Both the position numbers and the translations under genes were made by a program. Below, one piece after another: positions 22,772-32,693 of a DNA stretch of 64,000 nucleotides. Every line of letters begins with the position of its first letter. Position 1 is the first letter of the stretch. The notes under the pieces were generated by a model. It was not told the origin of the DNA and made no database searches. It saw only the letters and a list, made by a program, of their open reading frames with translations. This DNA is from Caryophanales bacterium (lineage in GTDB: Bacteria > Bacillota > Bacilli > Bacillales > Amphibacillaceae), in NCBI GenBank assembly GCA_029257405.1, contig JARIBO010000008.1, positions 37,266 to 101,265 on the forward strand, read 5' to 3'.

Positions 22772-23767
22772 CTACTTATTTTCGTAAACATAATCATTTA
22801 TTGTAGATATATCAGCATATGGTGCTTGTTCTGCGTAAGTAGTTGCTTCATTAATTTCTTTATTTATTTCTAAAAGCATTTCTTCTTCTACTTTATCTGT
22901 TAACAAGTCATGTTCGATTAAATATTTTCTAAAACCTATATTACAATCTTTTTCTTTAGACAATTTTAATTCATCTTCTGTGCGGTACTGGCTATGGTTA
23001 TCATCACTTGAGTGAGCTGATAACCTTTCAGACACAGCTTCTATCAGAGTTGGACCTTCGCCGTTTCTAGCTCGATCGTGAGCATTTTTCATTGCTTCAT
23101 ATACTTCTAAAGGATTATTACCATCTACTCGGATTCCTGGCATCCCATATGATTTAGCTCTCACTGCAATATTTTCACTAGCAATTTGTTTTTCAAAAGG
23201 CACAGAAATGGCGATTTTATTATTTTCTACAAGTGTTATAACAGGTAGTTGATGAACACCAGCAAAATTAAGCCCCTCATGAAAATCACCCTGATTTGTT
23301 GAGCCATCTCCAAGTGTTGTTAAAGTTACGAAATCTTTTCCCTCATATTTCGCAGCAAAAGCAAAACCAACTGCATGAGGCACTTGAGTTGTAACTGGAG
23401 ATGACCCGGTGATAATTCGTAATTTTTTATATCCATAATGAGCAGGCATTTGTCTCCCACCTGAATTAGGATCTTCTGCTTTTCCAAATAAATGGAGCAT
23501 AACTTCTTTAGGCGTCATACCAGCAACTAAAACTAGTCCAAGATCTCGGTAATAGGGCGCGATATAATCTTTTGTTAAATCAAGAGCAAAACCAGCGCCA
23601 ATTTGAGTTGCTTCTTGACCTTGTCCTGAGATTGTAAAAGCTACCTTACCTGCTCTATTTAATAACAACATGCGTTCGTCAAGTTTTCTAGCAAGTAACA
23701 TATAGCGGTACATTTCTATTACTTTTTCATCTGATAAACCTAATTTTACATGATGAGGTTTTGTCAT
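22772..23767 (-). CDS. bkdAA: branched-chain 2-oxoacid dehydrogenase E1 alpha
   Basis: GDGSTNQGDFHEGLNFAGV TPP motif. Confidence 0.94.
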   Translation of the reverse strand: MTKPHHVKLGLSDEKVIEMYRYMLLARKLDERMLLLNRAGKVAFTISGQGQEATQIGAGFALDLTKDYIAPYYRDLGLVLVAGMTPKEVMLHLFGKAEDPNSGGRQMPAHYGYKKLRIITGSSPVTTQVPHAVGFAFAAKYEGKDFVTLTTLGDGSTNQGDFHEGLNFAGVHQLPVITLVENNKIAISVPFEKQIASENIAVRAKSYGMPGIRVDGNNPLEVYEAMKNAHDRARNGEGPTLIEAVSERLSAHSSDDNHSQYRTEDELKLSKEKDCNIGFRKYLIEHDLLTDKVEEEMLLEINKEINEATTYAEQAPYADISTINDYVYENK

Positions 23768-23778
23768 ATAATCACTCC

Positions 23779-25188
23779 TTAATTATGAATTTCTATATTT
23801 TCAAGCGCTAATGATGCTTCAACAAAAATTTCTGAAAGTGAAGGATGGGGGTGAATTGTTTCATGTATTTCCCATGGAATTGCATTTAACATTTTAGCAA
23901 GATTTGCTTCTGAAATCATATCTGTTACACCCGGACCAATCATGTGCACTCCAAGAATGTCTTTTGTATTCTTATTAATAATAAACTTGATAAATCCCTC
24001 TGTATCACCAATAATGATTGCTTTTCCTATACTACTAAAAGGAAATTTACTTACTTGATAATCTATTTTTTGATTTTTAACTTCTTGTTCTGTTAAGCCA
24101 ATCTGAGCTATTTCAGGTGCCGAATAAATACAAATAGGAACAGAATTTTTATCAATTGTTACCGGATTTAATTGTTGCATATGTTCAGCCGCAACTCGTC
24201 CTTCTGCCGAAGCCACATGAGCAAGTTGTAACCCTCCTATACAATCACCTATTGCATAAATATGAGATTCGTTAGTTTGATAATATTCATTCGTTACAAT
24301 ATTACCATTGTCAGTTTTAATCGACGTATTTGTTAAACCTATTTCCTCGACTAGAGCTTTTCGACCAATCGACACAATGACTTTATCGACAGTTACTTTA
24401 TCATCTTCATTTATAATAAAATCTATTGACTCATCCGTTTTATTCTCTGTAGTAAATGTGCTATTTAAATAAAAGTTAACACCTTTAGCTTCTAATGAAC
24501 TTTTAATTGCTTTACTTATCTCAAAATCCACTTGTGGGAGTATTGTTTCACCACTTTCAATAACTGTTACTTCTACATCTAAATCAATAAGCATAGAAGC
24601 CCACTCAATTCCAATTGCACCAGCTCCAATTATACAAATGCTATTAGGTAGTTCTGGTAAATTAAGCGCACCTGTCGAAGATAAAATTATTTTTTCATCA
24701 ATTGGCAAATCATTTAATTCTCGTGGTTTAGATCCAGTAGCTATAATTATTTTTTTAGGGATAATCATTGTATTTTCATCACTATTTTCGTGTTCAATAG
24801 AAATTGTACCTGGTAAAGGCGAAAAAATACTTGGACCTAAAATTCTACCGTGTCCTTCAAATATGTCTATTTTATTTTTTTTCATTAAATAATTTACACC
24901 TTGATAAAGTTGATCAATCGTTTGTTGTTTCTTTTTTTGCATTTGAGGGAAGTCTATTTCAGTTAATTCAGACTTCACCCCAAAATCAAAAGCGTTTAAA
25001 ACCATTTGATACACTTCAGCACTTTTAAGTAGAGATTTTGATGGTATACAACCTTCATGTAGACAAGTACCTCCTAGAAGGTGCTTTTCAACTAGTGCTA
25101 CACTCATACCTAATTGACTTGCCCTTATCGCAGCAACATAACCACCCGTACCTCCACCTAAAATTACTAAATCATATTCTTTAGTCAT
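23779..25188 (-). CDS. lpdV: dihydrolipoyl dehydrogenase E3
   Basis: GGTCLHEGCIPSKSLL redox-active disulfide; FAD/NAD motifs. Confidence 0.95.
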   Translation of the reverse strand: MTKEYDLVILGGGTGGYVAAIRASQLGMSVALVEKHLLGGTCLHEGCIPSKSLLKSAEVYQMVLNAFDFGVKSELTEIDFPQMQKKKQQTIDQLYQGVNYLMKKNKIDIFEGHGRILGPSIFSPLPGTISIEHENSDENTMIIPKKIIIATGSKPRELNDLPIDEKIILSSTGALNLPELPNSICIIGAGAIGIEWASMLIDLDVEVTVIESGETILPQVDFEISKAIKSSLEAKGVNFYLNSTFTTENKTDESIDFIINEDDKVTVDKVIVSIGRKALVEEIGLTNTSIKTDNGNIVTNEYYQTNESHIYAIGDCIGGLQLAHVASAEGRVAAEHMQQLNPVTIDKNSVPICIYSAPEIAQIGLTEQEVKNQKIDYQVSKFPFSSIGKAIIIGDTEGFIKFIINKNTKDILGVHMIGPGVTDMISEANLAKMLNAIPWEIHETIHPHPSLSEIFVEASLALENIEIHN

Positions 25189-25271
25189 CAGACCACTTCC
25201 TTCTTATACGTTCCTGTAAGTGCTTACAGTACTATATTTTTAAAATTACCATTTTAAAGCATATGGTAATT

Positions 25272-26369
25272 TTAATTATCTAAAATATGTGTTTTTGGTT
25301 GATTAAATTGATGACTTAATCGACTAATTTTACTTATTCTTTCTTCTGCCATTCGATCAGCCGCTAAATAAGTAGGTATATCCTCTTCTTTTGAGATTTC
25401 AAAAACACGCATTAAATTTTCATAGATTTTTTCTACTTTTTTCATCGCTCTTTCTTGATTATAACCGACCATTTCTTCAGCTACATTAATTACGCCACCT
25501 GCATTTATAACAAAATCTGGAGCATATGTGATACCCATTTCATGCAATAAATCTCCGTGTTTGTCTTCTTTTAGTTGATTATTTGCACTACCTGCTATTG
25601 CTTTTGCTTTAAATTGTTTAATTGTTTGATCATTAATTACTGCACCAAGTGCACAAGGTACAAATATATCACAATCGACAGAATAAATTTCATCAGGTTC
25701 TACAGCAGTAGCCCCGAAATCTACGACAGCACGACTTACAGCTTCTTTGTTAATATCTGTAACGATTAATTTTGCGCCTTCTTCAAATAAGTATTTACAC
25801 AAGGTATACGCTACATGACCTATCCCTTGAACTGCTATTACTTTATTTTCTAAAGAACGATTATTAAAAGTAACTTCAGCAGTTGCTTTAATTCCTTGAT
25901 AAATCCCATAAGCGGTCACAGGTGATGGATCTCCAGAGCTTATTCCACTCGAAGTACCAGCGACATACTTGGTCTCCATATTGATATAATCCATATCTTG
26001 TTCAGTTGTTCCTACATCTTCTGCAGTGATGTAACTTCCACCTAAACTATTAACATATTGACCAAATTTTCTAAACATCGCTTCACTTTTATCTACTCTA
26101 GGGTCACCTATAATAACTGCTTTGCCTCCGCCTAAATTTAAACCTGCAGCTGCATTTTTATAAGTCATACCTTTTGCAAGTCTAAGCGCATCTTCAAGCG
26201 CTTCTTCTTCTGAATGGTATGGCCACATACGTGTACCACCTAAAGCAGGACCAAGCGTTGTGTCATGAATGACGATAATTGCTCTTAAGCCCGTTTCTTT
26301 ATCAGAACAATAGATAACTTGTTCATAATCATCTTCTTCTAATCTTTCAAAAAGATTCATTGAAATCAC
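25272..26369 (-). CDS. bcd: leucine/branched-chain amino acid dehydrogenase
   Basis: [30 protein letters not shown]; Glu/Leu/Phe/Val DH family. Confidence 0.93.
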   Translation of the reverse strand: MISMNLFERLEEDDYEQVIYCSDKETGLRAIIVIHDTTLGPALGGTRMWPYHSEEEALEDALRLAKGMTYKNAAAGLNLGGGKAVIIGDPRVDKSEAMFRKFGQYVNSLGGSYITAEDVGTTEQDMDYINMETKYVAGTSSGISSGDPSPVTAYGIYQGIKATAEVTFNNRSLENKVIAVQGIGHVAYTLCKYLFEEGAKLIVTDINKEAVSRAVVDFGATAVEPDEIYSVDCDIFVPCALGAVINDQTIKQFKAKAIAGSANNQLKEDKHGDLLHEMGITYAPDFVINAGGVINVAEEMVGYNQERAMKKVEKIYENLMRVFEISKEEDIPTYLAADRMAEERISKISRLSHQFNQPKTHILDN

Positions 26370-26575
26370 TCCTTATCATATTATTAATCATGTATAATTG
26401 TCAGAATATTAAGTCTATATGTGTGTTATTATAACTACACTGTATGGGTTTAAGCATACTTTATAGTAATAATTATCGCAAGTAATTATTGTATGCTATT
26501 TATCCATAATCATTTTAATAAATTAAAAGGTTTGCTATAATAAAATAAGAATTGAATAAATATGAGGAGATAGTT

Positions 26576-26845
26576 ATGATTAGGATTATTGCAGTTATGA
26601 TACTATTTATTCCTGGCATTATTGGAGCCTATGGAATTAAACTTATGAGAGATGCACTATTTAGTGATTTTTATCCAATATTCTTTCATATTAGCCTTCA
26701 ATTTATAGTTGGATTCATCATGTTTGCTGCAGGCCTTGCATTTATCGGTGGCTTTCTTTACAATCGCGATAAAAAACAGAATTTGATTAAAAATCCACGC
26801 TTTATTAATAAAAAAACAAAAGAACCTAACGGGGAGGATAAATAA
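26576..26845 (+). CDS. DUF2627 domain-containing membrane protein
   Basis: MIRIIAVMILFIPGIIGAYGIKLMRDALF after GAGGAG RBS. Confidence 0.85.
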   Translation: MIRIIAVMILFIPGIIGAYGIKLMRDALFSDFYPIFFHISLQFIVGFIMFAAGLAFIGGFLYNRDKKQNLIKNPRFINKKTKEPNGEDK

Positions 26846-28195
26846 ATGAAAGTTGCAAAATTCGGTGGTAGTTCACTTGCTAATGCTACACAATTTCAAA
26901 AAGTAAGTGATATTATTCAATCAGATAAAGAAAGAAAGTTTATTGTGGTCTCAGCACCTGGAAAAAGACACGGAGAAGACTTTAAAGTTACTGATTTACT
27001 TATTCAGTTAGTTGAAGCCTACATAAAAAATGATAAATATAAATCGTACCTGATTACCATAACAGATCGATTTAAAACAATTATAAACGATTTAAACTTA
27101 GATCCTAAGTTAATAACTGAAATAGAAAAAAATATTATTGATACATTAGAGAGTGATATATCAGATCATTTAAAATTGAATTCTATAAAAGCAATTGGTG
27201 AAGATAGCTCAGCTCTTATTTTAAGTGCTTACTTAAACTCTATTGGTATACCAGCTAAATATGTAAATCCAAAAGATGCTGGTATTATCGTAGAAGATTT
27301 AGACGGTGGCGCTCAAATAATTGATGAAAGTTTTGATATTATTAATCAATTAACTCTTGAAGAAGGCGTTATTGTTATTCCAGGATTTTTTGGATACACA
27401 AAAGAGGGTAATTTAGCCACTTTTTCTCGAGGTGGTTCAGATATTACAGGAGCAATAATAGCTAATGGAGTAAATGCTACGCTTTACGAAAACTTTACGG
27501 ATGTAGATTCAGTTTATTCTGTTAATCCTAACATCGTTGATAGTCCTAAAGAGATTACCACTCTTACTTATCGTGAAATGCGTGAATTATCATATGCTGG
27601 TTTTTCTGTATTTCATGATGAAGCACTTATACCAGCAGTCGAAAAGCAAATCCCTGTATGTATAAAAAATACTAATAACCCATCTGCACCTGGAACAATG
27701 ATTGTTGCTAACAAAGAGAAAACTCATAAATCTGTTGTCGGGGTAGCAAGTGATACTGGATTTATCAGTCTCTATGTAAGTAAATTTTTAATGAATAGAG
27801 AAATTGGTTTTGTTAGAAGACTTTTACAAATACTTGAAGAAGAATGTATCTCATTTGAACATGCTCCTTCTGGGATTGATGATATTTCAATTATTATTCA
27901 TGAAAAAGAATTAGATGATAATAAAGAGTTTATCATTATGAATCGAATTAGTACGGAATTACAACCAGATGTCGTAAGAATCCACCGAGACCTTGCATTA
28001 ATAATGGTTGTTGGGGAAGGCATGAAAGAAACAATAGGTGTCGCTCAGACTGCTACGCGAGCTTTAGGTGAAGCTCAAGTTAATCTTGAGATGATTAACC
28101 AAGGATCATCAGAAGTTTCTATGATGTTTGGCATTAAATCAAATGGCTTACATCGTGCAATAAAATCATTATATAATGCTTTCTTTGTTGACTAA
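26846..28195 (+). CDS. aspartate kinase
   Basis: MKVAKFGGSSLANA, C-terminal ACT domains. Confidence 0.93.
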   Translation: MKVAKFGGSSLANATQFQKVSDIIQSDKERKFIVVSAPGKRHGEDFKVTDLLIQLVEAYIKNDKYKSYLITITDRFKTIINDLNLDPKLITEIEKNIIDTLESDISDHLKLNSIKAIGEDSSALILSAYLNSIGIPAKYVNPKDAGIIVEDLDGGAQIIDESFDIINQLTLEEGVIVIPGFFGYTKEGNLATFSRGGSDITGAIIANGVNATLYENFTDVDSVYSVNPNIVDSPKEITTLTYREMRELSYAGFSVFHDEALIPAVEKQIPVCIKNTNNPSAPGTMIVANKEKTHKSVVGVASDTGFISLYVSKFLMNREIGFVRRLLQILEEECISFEHAPSGIDDISIIIHEKELDDNKEFIIMNRISTELQPDVVRIHRDLALIMVVGEGMKETIGVAQTATRALGEAQVNLEMINQGSSEVSMMFGIKSNGLHRAIKSLYNAFFVD

Positions 28196-28206
28196 TATCA
28201 TAAAAT

Positions 28207-28250
28207 AAAAGCATCTATAAATCGAATTAAATTGATTTATAGATGCTTTT
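28207..28250. terminator. bidirectional terminator between aspartate kinase and spo0A-like gene
   Basis: AAAAGCATCTATAAATC-N10-GATTTATAGATGCTTTT perfect 17-bp stem. Confidence 0.85.
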
Positions 28251-28258
28251 ATTAATTA

Positions 28259-29056
28259 TTAATAATTTTTATCTGGAGTATTTGGTTGAAAATCTATCGA
28301 CCTTAAATAATCACATATAATTGAAATAAACTTTTTATTTGGTGGACGTTTAATTAACTTATTCGTATACCCATAATTTTTAATCGCACTTTTTATAATT
28401 GCTTTATTTCCCCATGCTAATTCAATCGCATGTCGCATTGATCTTTCCACGTTTGCAGCTTCTGTTTGATAAATTTCAGCAACTACTGGGTATAATTCTT
28501 TAGTAACTGCATTTAATAATTCAGCCTCGTTATAAACTTTTAATATAGCCGTTTTCAAATAATCAAATCCACTAAGACTTGGTTTTATACCTAAATCAAT
28601 TAATAATTTAGAAATAACTCCATACATTTTATCATAAATCACATCCTGCTTAGTTAATTCTGATTTTTCTGATAATTTATCTCGATGTAAATTAATAGAA
28701 GTTGAGATTAACTTATCTATATCAAATGGTTTATTAATAATATATTTAACATCATAATCAATTATCCTTTTTATTGTTTTATCATTTGTTAACGCTGTCA
28801 TTATTATAATAGTTAAATCTTTTAAATTAGAATTTTCTTTAATAAAATCTAAGACTTCAAAACCTGCAACTTTTGGTAATAAGATATCCATAATTAGTAT
28901 ATCAGGTTTTGATTCTTTTAAACCTTCTATACACAAGTAGCCATCACTAGAAACATGAGTGATTTCAATATTATCATGCTTCTTTAAGCTTTCTAGCAAT
29001 AGCTGTTGCAATTTATTACTATTATCAGCTATTGCTATTTTTAAATTATTATTCAT
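28259..29056 (-). CDS. spo0A: Spo0A-like sporulation response regulator
   Basis: Receiver domain (PDILIMDILLP, IIIMTA, INKPFD) plus Spo0A-type C-terminal domain (GFDYLKTAILKVYNEAELLNAVTKELYPVVAEIYQTEAANVERSMRHAIELAW...NYGYT); next to recN as in Bacillus. Confidence 0.93.
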   Translation of the reverse strand: MNNNLKIAIADNSNKLQQLLLESLKKHDNIEITHVSSDGYLCIEGLKESKPDILIMDILLPKVAGFEVLDFIKENSNLKDLTIIIMTALTNDKTIKRIIDYDVKYIINKPFDIDKLISTSINLHRDKLSEKSELTKQDVIYDKMYGVISKLLIDLGIKPSLSGFDYLKTAILKVYNEAELLNAVTKELYPVVAEIYQTEAANVERSMRHAIELAWGNKAIIKSAIKNYGYTNKLIKRPPNKKFISIICDYLRSIDFQPNTPDKNY

Positions 29057-29086
29057 AACTTAAAATTTCTCCTCTCAATTTTCGTT

Positions 29087-30784
29087 TTATTTTTTCTTAT
29101 ATTTATTAGATAAATCAATTAAAGTTTTAGAATGCTCCATAACGGAGTCTGTCATTTTTGCTCCAGTCATCATTTTACTTAGCTCTATAACTTTATTATC
29201 AAGAGAGAGTTGGCTTACATTTGTTGTTGTTCTATTCTTTTTTTCTTCTTTTTTAATTAATAAATAATTATCAGACATAGCTGCTACTTGAGGTAAATGA
29301 GTAATACATAAGGTCTGGCTATTCATTGATACATCATACATTTTTTCAGCAATTGCTTGAGCTACTCTTCCACTCACACCTGTATCAATTTCATCAAAAA
29401 TAACTGTTGATATATTTTGGTGCTTAACAAAAATCTTTTTTAATATCAGCATAATTCGAGATAACTCTCCACCAGAAGCTACTTTCTCGAGTTGTTTTAA
29501 TGGTTCACCTAAATTTGTTGATAATAAGAAGTTTATTTTATCCAATCCATTTTCACTTATATCTTCTGAAGGATCAGAGGATAAAACGTTAAACTCCACA
29601 TCAAATTTAGCATTTTCTAAATATAAATCCTTTAATTCTAATTGCACTGTTTTAATTAATGTTTTCGCTATTTCTTTTCTTGAGCTTCTTAATTTTTTTC
29701 CAACTTCAATTACTTTAGTTGTATATTTGGCTATTTCATTCTCTAATTGTTCATTATGTATTTCTTTGTTTTCTAAAACTTCAATTTTTTGTTTAACTTC
29801 CTCGTAATATTCAATTATTTCGTTTACAGTCGTACCATATTTCTTTTTTAATCTAGCAATTTCATTTAACCGACTTTCCACTTCGTTTAATCTTGCTTCA
29901 TTAAATTGAATTTGTTCTTTATAGTCTCTAATTTGAAAACTTATTTCTTCTAAATTAAAGTAAAGACTAGTTAATTCTTCTGTTTTCTCTTTAATAAATG
30001 GGTCAAAGTCAGCTCCTTGTTGTAAAGCTGTTTGAGCAATATTTACCCATTCCAATCCTTTTTGATCACCATGAAGAGAATAATACGTTTCTTCTAAAGC
30101 GAGAAAGATTTTTTCAAAGTTAGCTAACTGAGTTTTTTCATCTTCTAATATCACGTCTTCATTTGGTTGAAGATCAGCTTCTTTTAATTCATTTGCTTGG
30201 AATAAATAAAGATCTAAACGTTGCGCTGCTTCTTGTTCATTTATAGCTAATTTATTATATTCTTGCTTATAATGCATAAGTTGTTTATATAAATCATGAT
30301 ATTGAGCTTTAATACTAGTAATTTCTTTTGAATTATATGCATCTAATAAATTGATATGAGCCTGTGAACTCATCAATTGATATGTGTCGTGTTGACTATG
30401 AATATCAACTAAATTATTTCCAAATTCTCTTAAAATCGTTAAGGTAACCAATTTTCCATTAATTCGACAGATTGATTTTCCTTTATCAGTAACAATTCGC
30501 TCTAAAACAACCATATTATCTGTTAAATCGATTCCATATTTATCTGCTAACAAAAAAAGATTAGACATATCATCAATAACAAATAAACCATTTAATTCTA
30601 GTTTACTCGCTCCATGTCTAATGTAATCGACTGACCCGCGACCACCTGATAAAAGATGAACTGCATCAATAATAATTGACTTACCAGCACCGGTTTCACC
30701 TGTTAAAACAGTTAATCCATTTTGAAAATTGACTGACAAATCTTCTATAATTGCAAAGTTTTTAATTGATAATTCGGTTAACAT
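29087..30784 (-). CDS. recN: DNA repair protein RecN
   Basis: LTGETGAGKSIIIDAV; IFDEIDTGVSGRVAQAIAEKM. Confidence 0.97.
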   Translation of the reverse strand: MLTELSIKNFAIIEDLSVNFQNGLTVLTGETGAGKSIIIDAVHLLSGGRGSVDYIRHGASKLELNGLFVIDDMSNLFLLADKYGIDLTDNMVVLERIVTDKGKSICRINGKLVTLTILREFGNNLVDIHSQHDTYQLMSSQAHINLLDAYNSKEITSIKAQYHDLYKQLMHYKQEYNKLAINEQEAAQRLDLYLFQANELKEADLQPNEDVILEDEKTQLANFEKIFLALEETYYSLHGDQKGLEWVNIAQTALQQGADFDPFIKEKTEELTSLYFNLEEISFQIRDYKEQIQFNEARLNEVESRLNEIARLKKKYGTTVNEIIEYYEEVKQKIEVLENKEIHNEQLENEIAKYTTKVIEVGKKLRSSRKEIAKTLIKTVQLELKDLYLENAKFDVEFNVLSSDPSEDISENGLDKINFLLSTNLGEPLKQLEKVASGGELSRIMLILKKIFVKHQNISTVIFDEIDTGVSGRVAQAIAEKMYDVSMNSQTLCITHLPQVAAMSDNYLLIKKEEKKNRTTTNVSQLSLDNKVIELSKMMTGAKMTDSVMEHSKTLIDLSNKYKKK

Positions 30785-30804
30785 AGTTCAACACCTCATA
30801 ATAA

Positions 30805-31254
30805 TTATAGCATACTAATAAAACGTTCTTTAATTTCTACAGCATCGTCTTCAGTTCGACAAATTAGTAAACATGTGTCGTCTCCACAAATTGTTCCCAT
30901 AATTTCATTCCACTCTAAGTTATCTATTAGTGCTCCTACAGCATGAGCGTTTCCAGGTAATGTTTTTAAAACAATAAATAAAGAGGTATGATCAATTTTT
31001 ACAAATGCATCCATAATTAAGCGTTTTAATTTCTCATGTGGATTAAACTTTTGATCGGCTGGTAGGCTATACTTATAATTTCCAGTATTAGAAGGAACTT
31101 TAACTAGGTGCAATTCTTTAATATCACGTGAAACAGTTGCTTGTGTTACGTCAAAATCAGATCTTTTTAATTGATCGACTAACTCATCTTGAGTGTCAAT
31201 TTCTTTTTCAGTAATTAATTCTCTGATTTTAATATGTCGTTGTAATTTACTCAC
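30805..31254 (-). CDS. argR: arginine repressor ArgR/AhrC
   Basis: [26 protein letters not shown]. Confidence 0.96.
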   Translation of the reverse strand: MSKLQRHIKIRELITEKEIDTQDELVDQLKRSDFDVTQATVSRDIKELHLVKVPSNTGNYKYSLPADQKFNPHEKLKRLIMDAFVKIDHTSLFIVLKTLPGNAHAVGALIDNLEWNEIMGTICGDDTCLLICRTEDDAVEIKERFISML

Positions 31255-31267
31255 ATATAAAACTCCT

Positions 31268-32077
31268 TTAATTTTTCTTCGTTAAATTAGCATGTGCATT
31301 TGCAACAATCTCTTGAACATTTAATTCATTTTTTTGCGAATCTTTGCCTAAAGATAAATGCGCTAAAAATTCAATGTTTCCTGCACCGCCAGTGATTGGA
31401 GAATACGTAATTTCATGGATAGTATAACCATTTTCTAAAATAAAGTTAGTAACTCGAGTCAATACTTTTTCATGTATTTTCTTATCTCTAATAATACCTT
31501 TTTTTCCTACTTCTTCTTTTCGCGCTTCAAACTGAGGTTTTATTAATGTTACAATATCACTGCCAGATTTTAATATTTCTTTTAGTACTGGTAAAATAAG
31601 TGATAATGATATAAAAGATACATCAATCATAGCAAACTCAGGTAACCCTTTAGAAAACACTTCAGGTTTTACATACCTAAAATTAGTTTTTTCCATAACT
31701 ATTACGCGTTCATCACTACGAATTTTCCAATCTAATTGATTATAACCCACATCAATTGCATAAATTAACTGAGCTCCATTTTGTAAGGCACAATCTGAAA
31801 AACCTCCTGTAGACGCACCTATATCTACCAAGACTTTATCTAATACTGAAATATCAAACTCTTTTAATGCTTTTTCTAATTTTAAACCTCCTCTACTTAC
31901 ATAAGGTAATTTTCCCTTTACATATAATGGTATATCATAATCATATTTAGTTCCAGCTTTATCCAATTGTATATTATCAGAATATACTTGACCTGCCATA
32001 ATTAATCTTTTTGCTTTTTCTCTCGTATCAATTAATTTTCTTTCAACTAATAAAACATCTAATCTCTCTTTAGCCAT
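31268..32077 (-). CDS. tlyA: TlyA family 23S/16S rRNA (cytidine-2'-O)-methyltransferase (YqxC)
   Basis: S4 domain plus [20 protein letters not shown] FtsJ-like SAM motif. Confidence 0.93.
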   Translation of the reverse strand: MAKERLDVLLVERKLIDTREKAKRLIMAGQVYSDNIQLDKAGTKYDYDIPLYVKGKLPYVSRGGLKLEKALKEFDISVLDKVLVDIGASTGGFSDCALQNGAQLIYAIDVGYNQLDWKIRSDERVIVMEKTNFRYVKPEVFSKGLPEFAMIDVSFISLSLILPVLKEILKSGSDIVTLIKPQFEARKEEVGKKGIIRDKKIHEKVLTRVTNFILENGYTIHEITYSPITGGAGNIEFLAHLSLGKDSQKNELNVQEIVANAHANLTKKN

Positions 32078-32093
32078 ATAATCTATCCTTATC

Positions 32094-32660
32094 TTAAAAT
32101 ACTTTTATTTTTAATTTAGATTCTAAAATATAAATGAACTTCCCAGCAATAAGAATAATCTGGGTCGAAGCATTTATAGCTAAATATTTTCCTATTGCTT
32201 TTCCACCAACTGTTAAAGCTGCTATTACACTTGTTAAAAATACAGATAGTATAATCGGAAAAATCGAATCTTCTTTTAACTCAGTTATATTTGTTATTTC
32301 TATTATTACTATCGTCAGTGCACTACCACTAACAATACCTGAGATATCACCTATAACATCATTACAAAAACTTGCAAACTTATCTGCATTTTTTGTAATT
32401 AAAACAGCTTCTTTTGCACCTTTTACTTTTTCTGCAGCCATCGCATTAAATGGTACTTCATCTGCTGCAGTTGAAGCGATTCCTAACATATCAAATAAAA
32501 TACCGACAATGACAATAATCAAAACAATTAATAATCCTAATATCCAAGATACTTTACTGAGTATTGATGATGAGACAATTGAAAAAATAGCCGCTAACAC
32601 AAATGTGATAACCGCTATGTATATTGAAAATTTAATTGAGCCTTTAAGTTTAGTATTCAT
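32094..32660 (-). CDS. oapA: DUF21-like multi-TM protein, candidate OLE-associated protein OapA
   Basis: 188 aa, about 4 hydrophobic segments, central GIASTAADEVPFNAMAAEKVKGAKEAVLITKNADKFASFCNDVIGDISGIVSGSA; starts 33 nt after the candidate OLE RNA. Confidence 0.72.
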   Translation of the reverse strand: MNTKLKGSIKFSIYIAVITFVLAAIFSIVSSSILSKVSWILGLLIVLIIVIVGILFDMLGIASTAADEVPFNAMAAEKVKGAKEAVLITKNADKFASFCNDVIGDISGIVSGSALTIVIIEITNITELKEDSIFPIILSVFLTSVIAALTVGGKAIGKYLAINASTQIILIAGKFIYILESKLKIKVF

Positions 32661-32693
32661 TATAAAACTCCAATTTTTTATCTTATTAAAAGC

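Noticed and set aside
26380-26575. Possible lysine riboswitch upstream of the DUF2627-aspartate kinase pair
   Set aside because: None of the conserved L-box sequence elements was recognisable in the 200-nt AT-rich region.
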